A DNA stretch of 64,000 bases, taken from contig JBCBEX010000010.1 of the NCBI GenBank assembly GCA_038528235.1, positions 1-64,000 on the forward strand. The letters are read 5' to 3'. The notes below the pieces were generated by a model. That model did no database searches, was not told the DNA's origin, and saw only the letters and a program-made list of their open reading frames with translations. The stretch comes from JBCBEX01 sp038528235 (GTDB taxonomy: Bacteria; Bacteroidota; Rhodothermia; Rhodothermales; Rubricoccaceae). Below, piece by piece: positions 1 through 7,464 of this stretch (the first letter of the stretch is position 1; the number at the start of each line of letters is the position of its first letter). A program made the translations under genes and the position numbers.

Positions 1-278
1 CTTCTCAGAGCATTGAGACCCTGAAGCGATAAAAGCGACTCCGTTCCAAGCAAAGTGAAGTCGCCTCCCACAATAGCTAGAGATTCGAGTCCTGCAAGGC
101 TGGAAATGCTCTCGTCCGTGTCTTGTATCGTAAGTATGCCAGTAACTTCTGTGCATCCAAATGCGTCCACCTCTGCCTGTGTCCTCAGCGTGATGTTGCC
201 TTGGCAGACCTGGGCAGCAACAACAGGAGCGCTCAGCACCACAGTAAGCAACGCAAAGACGATCGGGAGGCGAGGCAT
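1..278 (-). CDS. Secreted L-domain-like protein, N-terminal part (runs off window)
   Basis: This is the 5' end of a minus-strand gene cut by the left edge; 92 codons are visible and all are open. The product starts MPRLPIVFALL and has a Sec signal peptide of about 22 residues ending near VVAAQ. The mature part begins CQGNITLRTQAEVDAFGC and continues with 'TEVTGILTIQD' and 'SSLAGLESLAIVGGDFTL', the beta-strand spacing typical of receptor-L-domain or leucine-rich-like repeats in secreted Bacteroidota proteins. In that group such proteins often carry a C-terminal sorting domain, which cannot be seen here. Function unknown; probably an extracellular or surface protein. The family call is from pattern recognition only. 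Confidence 0.6.
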   Translation of the reverse strand, partial: MPRLPIVFALLTVVLSAPVVAAQVCQGNITLRTQAEVDAFGCTEVTGILTIQDTDESISSLAGLESLAIVGGDFTLLGTESLLSLQGLNALR

Positions 279-332
279 AGTCGTTGAGGCAGGTGGGAAG
301 GGAGCGCAAGATAGTGCACCAACTCACCTTCG

Positions 333-932
333 TTAGCTAAGTACCGTCTGCTCGGTCACGACTGTGCTCGCCGCGATGTCGTGGGACTCGCTCGGCAGGC
401 ACTCGACGAGGCACGCTTCGTAGACGACACACACTCGCCATGCCGTCGTCTCAGCGAGGAAGACATCGTAGAAGCCCCGTCCGTGACCGATGCGGTGCCC
501 GCGCCGGTCGGCCCCAAACGCCGGGACGATCACCACGTCGAGGTCGGCGGGAGCCACGATCGGACCGGTTGGTTCTTCCAGGCCCCAGCGGTTCGTGACC
601 AGGCGATCCGCGCCTTCATAGAGGCGATGCACCATGCGCGGCGTTCCGCGGAATGACTCAACGACGGGCAGCACCACGCGCTGGCCTGCCGCCTCACACG
701 CCGCGATAAACGGACGCGTGTCTATTTCGCGGCGCGCAACGAGCGGCCAGTAGCAATGCACGGTCGTCGCTTTCCGAACTGCTGGCAGCGCTTGAAGGCG
801 GTCGCAGATCGCGGTGCTCTTGGCCGCATAGTCGGCGTCGGAGAGCGCCGCGCGGACCGCCGCGAACTGCGTGCGCCACTCGGCCTTCGTGCGCTCTGTT
901 CGGTGGTGGTTCTTTGGGGGGTGCTGTTCCAT
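333..932 (-). CDS. 5-formyltetrahydrofolate cyclo-ligase (MTHFS/YgfA family)
   Basis: Cytosolic enzyme of one-carbon metabolism that converts 5-formyl-THF to 5,10-methenyl-THF using ATP. About 199 residues, the usual family length. The C-terminal half carries the family signature: 'VIVPAFGADRRGHRIGHGRGFYD' in two pieces, VPAFGADRRGHRIGHG followed by RGFYD, equivalent to the family's DxxGxRLGxGxGxYDR loop. The N-terminal basic stretch (RTERTKAEWR) fits the ATP-binding start of the family. It follows the dioxygenase-family gene directly: the ATG chosen here overlaps the upstream TGA by one base (TGATG), so the two genes are probably translationally coupled. An ATG six bases earlier is also possible. 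Confidence 0.85.
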   Translation of the reverse strand: MEQHPPKNHHRTERTKAEWRTQFAAVRAALSDADYAAKSTAICDRLQALPAVRKATTVHCYWPLVARREIDTRPFIAACEAAGQRVVLPVVESFRGTPRMVHRLYEGADRLVTNRWGLEEPTGPIVAPADLDVVIVPAFGADRRGHRIGHGRGFYDVFLAETTAWRVCVVYEACLVECLPSESHDIAASTVVTEQTVLS

Positions 933-2254
933 CACCATCCATCGGCGTCGTCGCCGGTGGCCCCGATGCCCAGGTCGGCATAGGCCACGAGGGCCGGGAA
1001 CAGCGGCAACAGGAAGCGCTGGCTCGTGACGAGGTAGGGCAGCCCACCGCCTCCGGTGCCGCCGTCGCCCGTGATATGGCGGCGCACGGTCTTGCGGTGT
1101 ACCGTCAAGAAGCTATCCGTGGCAGGCTCGTGTAGGGCCGCGTCTGTCGCCGCAATCCGGTCGAGCGTGAAGGCGAGGCACGTCTGCGGGTGGCGCACGT
1201 GCAGCGCGTGGGCACCGCGGCGTGCATTGGCGAGGCCATCGCGGCGGGCGTTCTCGATGGCGATGGCCGCGTCGAGGTCCACTCGGAACGTAGCCGTTGC
1301 GGACTCGGCGCGGGCTAGGTCGGCGTCGGTGGCGGGCGTCCCGAGCGTCGCGCTGAAACGGGCGACGCTGCGGTCGAGGTCGTCGGCGCGGAGGCGGCGC
1401 ACTGCGGGGGGCGCCACGAGGCCGTCGGCCGCAGGCGCGAGGCGAGCGAGCACGGCGTGCGCGAGGTCGTCGAGGCGGGGCACGTCGGTGGCCGGGCTTG
1501 CCTCCCTCCCGCCCGTCGTTTCGGGGAACGCCCGCGTGCGGTCGCCGCGGAGGATGAGCGGATCGCCGAGCGCCACGTGCGGGCACGGCGAGGCCATCGT
1601 GCGCGAGGCCGACGGCTCCTCGTAATGGTGCGCGAAGGTGTCGCCTGGGAAGACGCGGACATCGAACAGCGGGCCCTTGCCGAGTGCGCGCTGGATGAGA
1701 CGGAGTTGCGCCGTCTGGAAGCCGCTCGCCGGAGCCAGGGCATCGCGGAACTGCTGGTATTCGAGCGTCGAGAAGAGGACATCGTCGCCCGCGCCGCGCC
1801 CGACGAGCTGCATGACGACGGGCAGCAGCCGCCGCGCACAGTGCCGGAGCCGCGCCGCTGCCGTGAGAGCAGGCCGCCAGAACGCACTCGGCCCGCGCTC
1901 GTCGGGCAGCGCCTCCAACGCCCGCGTCCCGAAGGTGTCGTCGTCGGCATCGGCCAGCGCCCGGAACGTGCCCGCGAGCACGCCGAGGTCGAACGTCATC
2001 TGCTTGAATACCAGCTCGCAGAGTTGATGGATGACGATGAACACGCGCTCGTCGGGGACCTGTGTGGCGGGCGTCTGCGCCGCCAGGAGTGCGTCGAGGC
2101 CAAGGTAGGCGGCGTAGTCGAGCGGCTGCCGTCCTGCCTCGTCGGGCGCGTTGACGAGCGGTTGGCCGTCAGCGGCCCGAAGCCGCGCCTGCTCTGCGTC
2201 GGCGCGCACCGCCGGGTCGAGGGAGAACGTCCACCAAGGGTCGGGGTAAGGCAC
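932..2254 (-). CDS. Tryptophan 2,3-dioxygenase family protein (divergent)
   Basis: 440 residues. The fold family is recognised from 'YAAYLGLDALLAAQTP' (residues about 47-62), 'FIVIHQLCELVFKQ' (the heme-pocket His-Gln/Glu helix, normally HQxxELWFK), 'ASGFQTAQLRLIQRALG' (normally SGFQSxQFRxIExxLG) and a C-terminal 'VHRKTVRRH...GDGGTGGGGLPYL' where tryptophan dioxygenases have the heme-ligand His and a GTGGSSG loop. The heme-ligand histidine region and the GTGG core are kept, but ELW is ELV, RxIE is RLIQ and SSG is GGL. At 440 residues it is much longer than the roughly 280-residue bacterial enzymes because of an insert in the middle. It may not act on tryptophan. First gene of a coupled pair with the cyclo-ligase. 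Confidence 0.75.
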   Translation of the reverse strand: MPYPDPWWTFSLDPAVRADAEQARLRAADGQPLVNAPDEAGRQPLDYAAYLGLDALLAAQTPATQVPDERVFIVIHQLCELVFKQMTFDLGVLAGTFRALADADDDTFGTRALEALPDERGPSAFWRPALTAAARLRHCARRLLPVVMQLVGRGAGDDVLFSTLEYQQFRDALAPASGFQTAQLRLIQRALGKGPLFDVRVFPGDTFAHHYEEPSASRTMASPCPHVALGDPLILRGDRTRAFPETTGGREASPATDVPRLDDLAHAVLARLAPAADGLVAPPAVRRLRADDLDRSVARFSATLGTPATDADLARAESATATFRVDLDAAIAIENARRDGLANARRGAHALHVRHPQTCLAFTLDRIAATDAALHEPATDSFLTVHRKTVRRHITGDGGTGGGGLPYLVTSQRFLLPLFPALVAYADLGIGATGDDADGW

Positions 2255-2796
2255 AAGGCAGAAGGATGGAGACAGAAAGGGGGAGGTGATTCGCCGCGCC
2301 TATTCCCAGGCCAGGCATGGGAAGGAGGGAGCACGAGGGATGGCTTAGAAAAGTAGTGCACTCCTGACCCTCCCAACTTGTCACCCTGAGCGAGCATCGC
2401 GAACCGAAGAGCCGGCCCTCGCGCAGGCGGGGGATCATCTGCCAGCTTCGATGCACTCAACGCGGCTTGATCGCTGACCCGCAGATCCTTCGACTCCGCC
2501 GTTCCGGCTTCGCTCAGGATGACATCTGAGCTGGAGGAACAAGTGTATGCCCCTTCTGGAAGGCTCTGAGCCTCGTCCGGCGTGCTTCGGAGTACTGCCT
2601 TCATGTCTTTCGCACGAACCCGCCTGTGCAGGCGCGGTACATTGCTCTCCTGTCCGTTCGGAACCGCCGACGGGTACAGCCGCCCACTCTCGCGCTTGGA
2701 TCGCCGTCATCGGCACGGCTTGCGCCCCCCGCGGCTCCACCCCCGGCCCGGTGTCAGACCGCCTGACCCCGTTCCCCCTTCCCTCACGGCACCGAC
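2255..2796. other. Non-coding region between dioxygenase-family gene and ffh
   Basis: 542 bases with no credible gene. It separates divergent genes and should hold promoters for both, but no clear promoter box was found. It contains an inverted pair of the word GTCA(C/T)CCTGAGCGA (2380-2393 forward, 2510-2523 reverse), annotated separately. The minus-strand leader of the upstream gene (about 2240-2285) is pyrimidine-rich with CCTTCTGCCTTGTGCCTT-type wording, like other leaders in this window. Short open frames here have no homology I recognise. Confidence 0.6.
2380..2523. repeat. Inverted pair of a GTCAYCCTGAGCGA dispersed-repeat word
   Basis: GTCACCCTGAGCGA lies on the plus strand at 2380-2393. 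Its near-copy GTCATCCTGAGCGA lies on the minus strand at 2510-2523, followed there by CCGGAACGGCGGAGTCGAAG and GATC. The pair is separated by about 115 bases and could fold back. Words of this type (TGAGCGAAG...GTCGAAGGATC) occur as dispersed intergenic repeats in several bacterial genomes; that is from memory, not from a search. Confidence 0.5.
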
Positions 2797-4152
2797 ATGT
2801 TCGATACCCTCTCCGAGAAGCTCGACGCGGCCCTCAAAAACGTCAAGGGCGAAGGCCGCATCAACGAACTCAACATCGCCGAGACGATGCGCGAGGTCCG
2901 CCGCGCGCTCCTCGACGCCGATGTCAACTACGAGGTCGCGCGCGCCTTCACCAACAAGGTCAAGGAGCAGGCTCTCGAAGACAAGGTCCTCCAGGCCGTC
3001 TCACCCGGTCAGCAGTTCATCAAGCTGATCTACGACGAGCTCGTCTTCCTCCTGGGCGACGTGCACGTTGGGCTCAACAAGGCCAAGCGCCCGCCGACGG
3101 TGATCCTCGTCGCGGGCCTCCAGGGCTCGGGCAAGACCACCTTCTGCGGCAAGCTCGCCAAGCACCTCAAGGGCGAGGGCCGCAACCCGATGATCGCCGC
3201 CGCCGACGTCTACCGGCCGGCTGCCGTCGACCAGGTCGAGACCCTGGCCAAGCAGATTGGCGTGCCCGTCTACGCGGTCCGCGACGAGAGCGGTACCCCC
3301 ATCAACGACGCCGTCCGCGTGGCCTCCGAGGCCGTCGCCGAGGCGCGCCGCCTGGGCCGCGACACCATCATCATCGACACGGCGGGCCGCCTGCACGTGG
3401 ACGAGCAGATGATGCAGGAAGTCGCCGACATCCGTAGCGCTGTCGACCCCGACGAGATCCTCTTCGTCGTCGACGCGATGACGGGCCAGGACGCCGTCAA
3501 CACGGCGAAGGCGTTCAACGACCGCCTCAACTTCGACGGCGTCGTCCTCACTAAGCTCGACGGCGACACGCGCGGCGGCGCGGCGCTCTCGATCCGCACC
3601 GTCGTCCAGAAGCCGATCAAGTTTGCCTCGACGGGCGAGAAGCTCGACGCGCTCACCGAGTTCTACCCCGACCGCATGGCCCAGCGCATCCTCGGGATGG
3701 GCGACGTGGTCACGTTCGTGGAGAAAGCGCAGGAACAGTTCGACGAGGAGGAGGCCAAGAAGCTCGAAGAGAAGATCCGCAAGCAGACCTTCGACCTCGA
3801 GGACTTCTACGAGCAGCTGCAGCGCATCAAGAAGATGGGCTCGCTGAAAGATCTGTTGGGCATGATCCCTGGCGTCGGCAAGCAGATCAAGGACCTCGAC
3901 GTCGACGACGACGCCTTCAAGCACATCGAGGCGCTCATCCAGTCGATGACACACGAAGAGCGCCGGAAGCCTGAACTCATCAACGGCAGCCGCCGCCTCC
4001 GCATCGCCAAGGGCGCGGGGCTTCAGGTGCAGGACGTGAACCAGCTCCTGAAGCAGTTCCGCGAGATGCGCAAGATGATGAAGACCATGACGAAGCTCTC
4101 CGGCAAGGGCCGGGCCGCCAACCTCCAGCAGCTCATGGGCGGCCGTCGATAG
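2797..4152 (+). CDS. ffh: Signal recognition particle GTPase Ffh
   Basis: 451 residues, the normal Ffh length. It is the protein part of the bacterial SRP, which binds signal sequences on ribosomes and delivers them to FtsY. The order is an N-terminal helical bundle (residues 1-100), a GTPase domain with P-loop GLQGSGKTT (107-115), DTAGR (194-198) and TKLDGD (252-257), then a Met-rich M domain from about residue 325 ending in 'MRKMMKTMTKLSGKG'. The 'MGSLKDLLGMIPG' segment is the conserved start of the M domain. It begins a plus-strand run with rpsP, rimM, trmD and rplS, the classical ffh/S16/L19 neighbourhood. Confidence 0.97.
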   Translation: MFDTLSEKLDAALKNVKGEGRINELNIAETMREVRRALLDADVNYEVARAFTNKVKEQALEDKVLQAVSPGQQFIKLIYDELVFLLGDVHVGLNKAKRPPTVILVAGLQGSGKTTFCGKLAKHLKGEGRNPMIAAADVYRPAAVDQVETLAKQIGVPVYAVRDESGTPINDAVRVASEAVAEARRLGRDTIIIDTAGRLHVDEQMMQEVADIRSAVDPDEILFVVDAMTGQDAVNTAKAFNDRLNFDGVVLTKLDGDTRGGAALSIRTVVQKPIKFASTGEKLDALTEFYPDRMAQRILGMGDVVTFVEKAQEQFDEEEAKKLEEKIRKQTFDLEDFYEQLQRIKKMGSLKDLLGMIPGVGKQIKDLDVDDDAFKHIEALIQSMTHEERRKPELINGSRRLRIAKGAGLQVQDVNQLLKQFREMRKMMKTMTKLSGKGRAANLQQLMGGRR

Positions 4153-4166
4153 GTCGCTGCGCTCCC

Positions 4167-4273
4167 GTGTGGACGTGTTGCCGGTGTGAACGCATGGACG
4201 TTCGATGCGCCTGGCACACTGCTCACACCCCCCACTTTCACACGTTCATACCCCCACACGTTCATACTCCAAA
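4167..4273. repeat. 16-nt periodic inverted repeat upstream of rpsP (copy 1)
   Basis: The gap between ffh and rpsP is almost filled by this element. The left arm has GTGTGGACGTGTT and GTGTGAACGCATGGACGTTC. The right arm has two identical 13-mers, CACACGTTCATAC, at 4239-4251 and 4255-4267, exactly 16 nt apart. Left and right arms are partly complementary. The same 13-mer recurs at 57718-57730, and related words at 8820-8888. The element ends four bases before the rpsP ATG, so it forms the leader of that gene. Confidence 0.7.
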
Positions 4274-4276
4274 CGA

Positions 4277-5401
4277 ATGGCCGTCAAACTCCGACTCCGC
4301 CGCATGGGCCGCACCAAGCGCCCGCTCTACGCCGTCGTCGCCGCCGACACCCGCTCGCCGCGCGATGGCAAGTACATCGAAGACCTGGGCCGCTACGAGC
4401 CGGTCAAGGAGCCCGCTGAGGTCGCGCTCAAGGCTGACCGCATCATGTACTGGCTCCAGCAGGGCGCGCAGCCGTCGGACACCGTCCGCTCGCTGCTCTC
4501 GAAGGAGGGCATCATGCTCCGCCTCCACCTGACCCGCAAGGGCAAGGACGCTGAGGAAATCGAGCAGGCCGTCGCCGCGCACCGCGAGCGCATCGCCAGC
4601 AAGCCGGGCGCGATGAAGAAGACCAAAGACCAGCGCCGCCGCGAGGCCCTCGACGCGGAGCGCGCACGCGCCGCCGAGGAGCGCGAGCGTCTGGCGAAGG
4701 AGCGCAAGGAGCGCGAGGCCGAACTGGAGCGCCAGCGCCAGGAGGAAGAGGCCGCCGCCCGCGCCGAGGCCGAAGCGAAGGCCGCCGAGGAAGCCGCCGC
4801 TGCGGAAGCGGCCGCGGCCGAAGCGCCCGCTACCGAGGCACCAGCCGAAGAAGCACCAGCCGAAGAAGCACCGGCTGCCGAAGCCGAGGCCACGACCGAC
4901 GTCCAGACCGCCGGCGCTCCCGCCGTTGGCCCCGACGCCAACGAGGTCGCCACGGCCGTCGAAGCCGAGATCGCCGAAGAGGCCCCGGCCGCGGAGGAAG
5001 CTCCGGCTGCCGAAGCTGCCACGGAGGAAGCACCGGCTGAGGAGGCACCCGCCGCGGAGGCTGCCCCGGAAGCGGAGGCCCCCGCTGCAGAAGCTGATGC
5101 TGCTGAAGAGGCCCCGGCCGCCGATGAAGCACCTGCGGAAGAAGCCAAGGACGATGACCTGACGAAGCTCTACGGCGTCGGCAAGGTGTTCGCCACCGCG
5201 CTCACAAACGCGGGCATCACGACGTTCGCGCAGCTCGCCGAGCAGTCGCTGGAGCAACTCCGCGGCATCATCGCCGAGGGCAGCGACACCAGCGACGCCG
5301 CCGCCAACGAGGAGACCTGGGCCAAGCAGGCGGGCTTCCTCGCCGCGGGCGACAAGGCGGGCTTCGATGCCTACGTGGACGAACTCCGCGCCGAGAAGTA
5401 A
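4277..5401 (+). CDS. rpsP: 30S ribosomal protein S16 with long Ala/Glu-rich extension and HhH-like C-terminus
   Basis: The start is the ATG giving MAVKLRLRRMGRTKRPLYAV, the canonical S16 N-terminus; an earlier in-frame ATG lies inside the upstream repeat and is rejected. Residues 1 to about 85 are a normal S16 domain. The protein then continues to 374 residues, against about 80-90 in E. coli. Residues about 115-165 are a charged K/R/E helix, about 165-290 an acidic A/E/P-rich low-complexity tract of EEAPAAEA-type repeats, and the last 80 or so residues form a compact domain beginning DDLTKLYGVGKVFATALTNA and GITTFAQLAEQ, the pattern of helix-hairpin-helix modules. The frame is intact to a single stop. 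Confidence 0.93.
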   Translation: MAVKLRLRRMGRTKRPLYAVVAADTRSPRDGKYIEDLGRYEPVKEPAEVALKADRIMYWLQQGAQPSDTVRSLLSKEGIMLRLHLTRKGKDAEEIEQAVAAHRERIASKPGAMKKTKDQRRREALDAERARAAEERERLAKERKEREAELERQRQEEEAAARAEAEAKAAEEAAAAEAAAAEAPATEAPAEEAPAEEAPAAEAEATTDVQTAGAPAVGPDANEVATAVEAEIAEEAPAAEEAPAAEAATEEAPAEEAPAAEAAPEAEAPAAEADAAEEAPAADEAPAEEAKDDDLTKLYGVGKVFATALTNAGITTFAQLAEQSLEQLRGIIAEGSDTSDAAANEETWAKQAGFLAAGDKAGFDAYVDELRAEK

Positions 5402-5477
5402 GCGTCCCGTCCAGATCGATGAGGCTCCGGGCGGCACCAGCACGTCCGGAGCCTCATGCATTTCAACGTCTCGCATC

Positions 5478-6023
5478 ATGATGTCTGTCGACTCCGACGC
5501 CTTGCTCCTCATGGGGCGCTGCGGCCGCGCGCACGGCGTGAAGGGCGAAGTGAAGGTCTTCCCCGAAACCGACGACCCGCAGCGCTTCGACCTCCTCGAT
5601 CGGGTCTATCTCGGCAAGTCAGCGAAGCGCGTCGAAGAGGCCACGATCGAAAGCGTGCGCTACCAGGTCGGCAAGGGCGGGCGCGTGACGGTGCTCGTGA
5701 AGCTCGACCTCGTTCCAACCCGCGAGGACGCCGTGCGCGTGCGCAACCTCAACGTCTACGCCCACGAGGACGACCTCCCCGCGCCCGAGGACGGCGAGAT
5801 CCTGATCCACCAACTGATCGGCCTCGCCGTGCACGATGCCAGCGACGACACGGTCTACGGCACCGTCCGCGACGTGCTCGAAGGGGCCGCCAACCTGCTC
5901 CTCGTCGTCGACCGCGACGGTGCGCCCGACGTGCTCGTCCCCGACGTCGACGCCATTGTCCTTGACGTCGATCTCGAAGCGGGCACCATCACCGTCGACC
6001 CGCCCGAGGGCCTGTTCGAGTAG
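5478..6023 (+). CDS. rimM: Ribosome maturation factor RimM
   Basis: 181 residues from the ATG giving MMSVDSDALLLMGRCGRAHG. RimM binds S19 and assists maturation of the 30S head. The N-terminal RimM barrel has 'GRCGRAHGVKGEVKVFPETD', and the C-terminal PRC-barrel domain has 'LIGLAVHDASDDTVYGTVRDV' (split as LIGLAVHDA and VYGTVRDV) and 'DVLVPDVDAIV'. The track upstream of this ATG in the same frame is the out-of-frame end of rpsP and is not part of the gene. Standard position between rpsP and trmD, with which it should be co-transcribed. Confidence 0.95.
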   Translation: MMSVDSDALLLMGRCGRAHGVKGEVKVFPETDDPQRFDLLDRVYLGKSAKRVEEATIESVRYQVGKGGRVTVLVKLDLVPTREDAVRVRNLNVYAHEDDLPAPEDGEILIHQLIGLAVHDASDDTVYGTVRDVLEGAANLLLVVDRDGAPDVLVPDVDAIVLDVDLEAGTITVDPPEGLFE

Positions 6024-6066
6024 CGCCCCTCGTCTCGCCGATTCCTTCGCTCTCTGTCTCGTACTC

Positions 6067-6771
6067 ATGCGCATCGACCTGATCACGGCGCTGCCCGACC
6101 TCGTGGCGAGCCCCCTGTCGCACTCGATCATCGAGCGGGCGCAGCGCAAGGGGCTGGTCGACATCCGCGTCCACGATCTCCGCGCCTTCGGCATTCTCAA
6201 GGGCAAGAGCGGCCACACGCAGATTGACGACTACCCCTACGGCGGCGGCGGCGGGATGGTGCTCAAGCCCGAACCGCTCTTCGCGTGCATTGAAGCGCTC
6301 CAGGCTGCGTTGGCAGAGCAAGGCGCGTCGTATGACGAGGTCATTTTCCTCACGCCCGACGGCGTCACGCTTGACCAGCCGCTCGCCAACCGACTTTCGC
6401 TGCACGGGAATCTGTTGCTGATCGCTGGGCACTACAAAGGCATCGACCAGCGCGTGCGCGACACCCTCGTGACGATGGAAGTCTCCATTGGCGACTACGT
6501 GCTCTCGGGCGGTGAGCTACCGGCGCTTGTCCTCATCGACGCGCTCTGCCGCATCGTTCCCGGCGTGATCGGCGACGCCCAGTCCGCACTCTCCGACTCG
6601 TTCCAAGACGGCCTCCTCGACGCGCCCGTCTACACCCGCCCCGAGACGTTCCGCGGCCAGTCGATCCCCGAGGTACTCCGCTCCGGCGACCACGCCAAGA
6701 TCTCCGCCTGGCGCGAGACCGAGCGGCTGACGAAAACCCGCGAGCGCCGGCCCGACTTGCTTGGAGAGTGA
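6067..6771 (+). CDS. trmD: tRNA (guanine-N1-)-methyltransferase TrmD
   Basis: 234 residues. It methylates G37 of tRNAs from S-adenosylmethionine, preventing +1 frameshifts. The start MRIDLITALPDLVASPLSHS is the family N-terminus. The trefoil-knot SAM site is visible as 'DDYPYGGGGGMVLKPEP', 'LIAGHYKGIDQRV' and 'SIGDYVLSGGELPALVLIDA'; the C-terminal domain ends 'RPETFRGQSIPEVLRSGDH'. It lies 43 bases after rimM, with a pyrimidine-rich leader and no Shine-Dalgarno sequence. The coding frame extends upstream into rimM, but that part is a shadow. Confidence 0.96.
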   Translation: MRIDLITALPDLVASPLSHSIIERAQRKGLVDIRVHDLRAFGILKGKSGHTQIDDYPYGGGGGMVLKPEPLFACIEALQAALAEQGASYDEVIFLTPDGVTLDQPLANRLSLHGNLLLIAGHYKGIDQRVRDTLVTMEVSIGDYVLSGGELPALVLIDALCRIVPGVIGDAQSALSDSFQDGLLDAPVYTRPETFRGQSIPEVLRSGDHAKISAWRETERLTKTRERRPDLLGE

Positions 6772-7020
6772 GGCGAGGTGGCGGTTAAGCGGTGCGCCCG
6801 TTTGGGCTTACGACCCACCGCAGTATGGCCTCACTGCAACACCGCCCTACTCATTCGAAGAATCGGCAAGATGGGGCACAATCGGTGTCGGGGCGTCGTT
6901 TAGCGGGGCTCGCTGCCGTATGTTGTGAAGCTCTGTTCGCCCCGAGTAGGGCCTGCTTTTCAGGCTGAACAGCGATGCGCCCGACCCGATTTTTTGCCGA
7001 TCCCCCAACCGTATCCTGCC

Positions 7021-7377
7021 ATGTCCACCGAACTGATGAACCTCGTCGAAGGCACCCAGCTGCGCGACGACATCCCCGAGTTTGCACCCGGTGACACCGT
7101 GGACGTGCACGTGCGCGTGATCGAGGGCAGCAAGGAGCGCATCCAGAAGTACACCGGCGTGGTGATCGCCATGCGCGGCGAGGGCTCGAAGAAGACCTTC
7201 ACCGTGCGCAAGGTGTCGAACGGTGTTGGCGTGGAGCGCATCTTCCCGCTCTACTCGCCCAAGCTGGCCCGCATCGAGCGCGTCCGCGAGGGCCGCGTCC
7301 GCCGCGCCAAGCTCTACTACCTCCGCGGCCTCCGCGGCAAGGCCGCCCGCATCCGCGAGAAGCAGCGCGCCCGCTAG
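7021..7377 (+). CDS. rplS: 50S ribosomal protein L19
   Basis: 118 residues from MSTELMNLVEGTQLRDDIPE. L19 sits at the 30S-50S interface. Family motifs include 'FAPGDTVDVHVRVIEGSKER', 'QKYTGVVIAMRGEG', 'FTVRKVSNGVGVERIFPLYS' (FPLYSP is invariant) and the basic tail 'RRAKLYYLRGLRGKAARIRE'. It is separated from trmD by 249 bases, unusually wide for this operon. That gap holds a small hairpin (GCCCGTTTGGGC near 6799) and may contain a separate promoter, though none was identified with confidence. Confidence 0.97.
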   Translation: MSTELMNLVEGTQLRDDIPEFAPGDTVDVHVRVIEGSKERIQKYTGVVIAMRGEGSKKTFTVRKVSNGVGVERIFPLYSPKLARIERVREGRVRRAKLYYLRGLRGKAARIREKQRAR

Positions 7378-7464
7378 CAAGGGTGTGGCGGTTGGTCGGT
7401 GTTGCAGTGCGGCCGTGAGTGCACCGCGACGCCGCGACACTGCTGCACCGCCTCACTCTCCCCC

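Noticed and set aside
55..336. Plus-strand 93-codon frame at the left edge
   Set aside because: The minus strand here encodes the start of a protein with a convincing signal peptide; the plus frame is a shadow.
4262..5512. 416-codon minus-strand frame opposite rpsP with Gly/Phe/Leu repeats
   Set aside because: The repeats mirror the Ala/Glu codon repeats of the S16 tail; S16 is certain on the plus strand.
6790..6825. Terminator after trmD (GCCCGTTTGGGC hairpin)
   Set aside because: Only a 4-bp stem and no T-tract; too weak to call.
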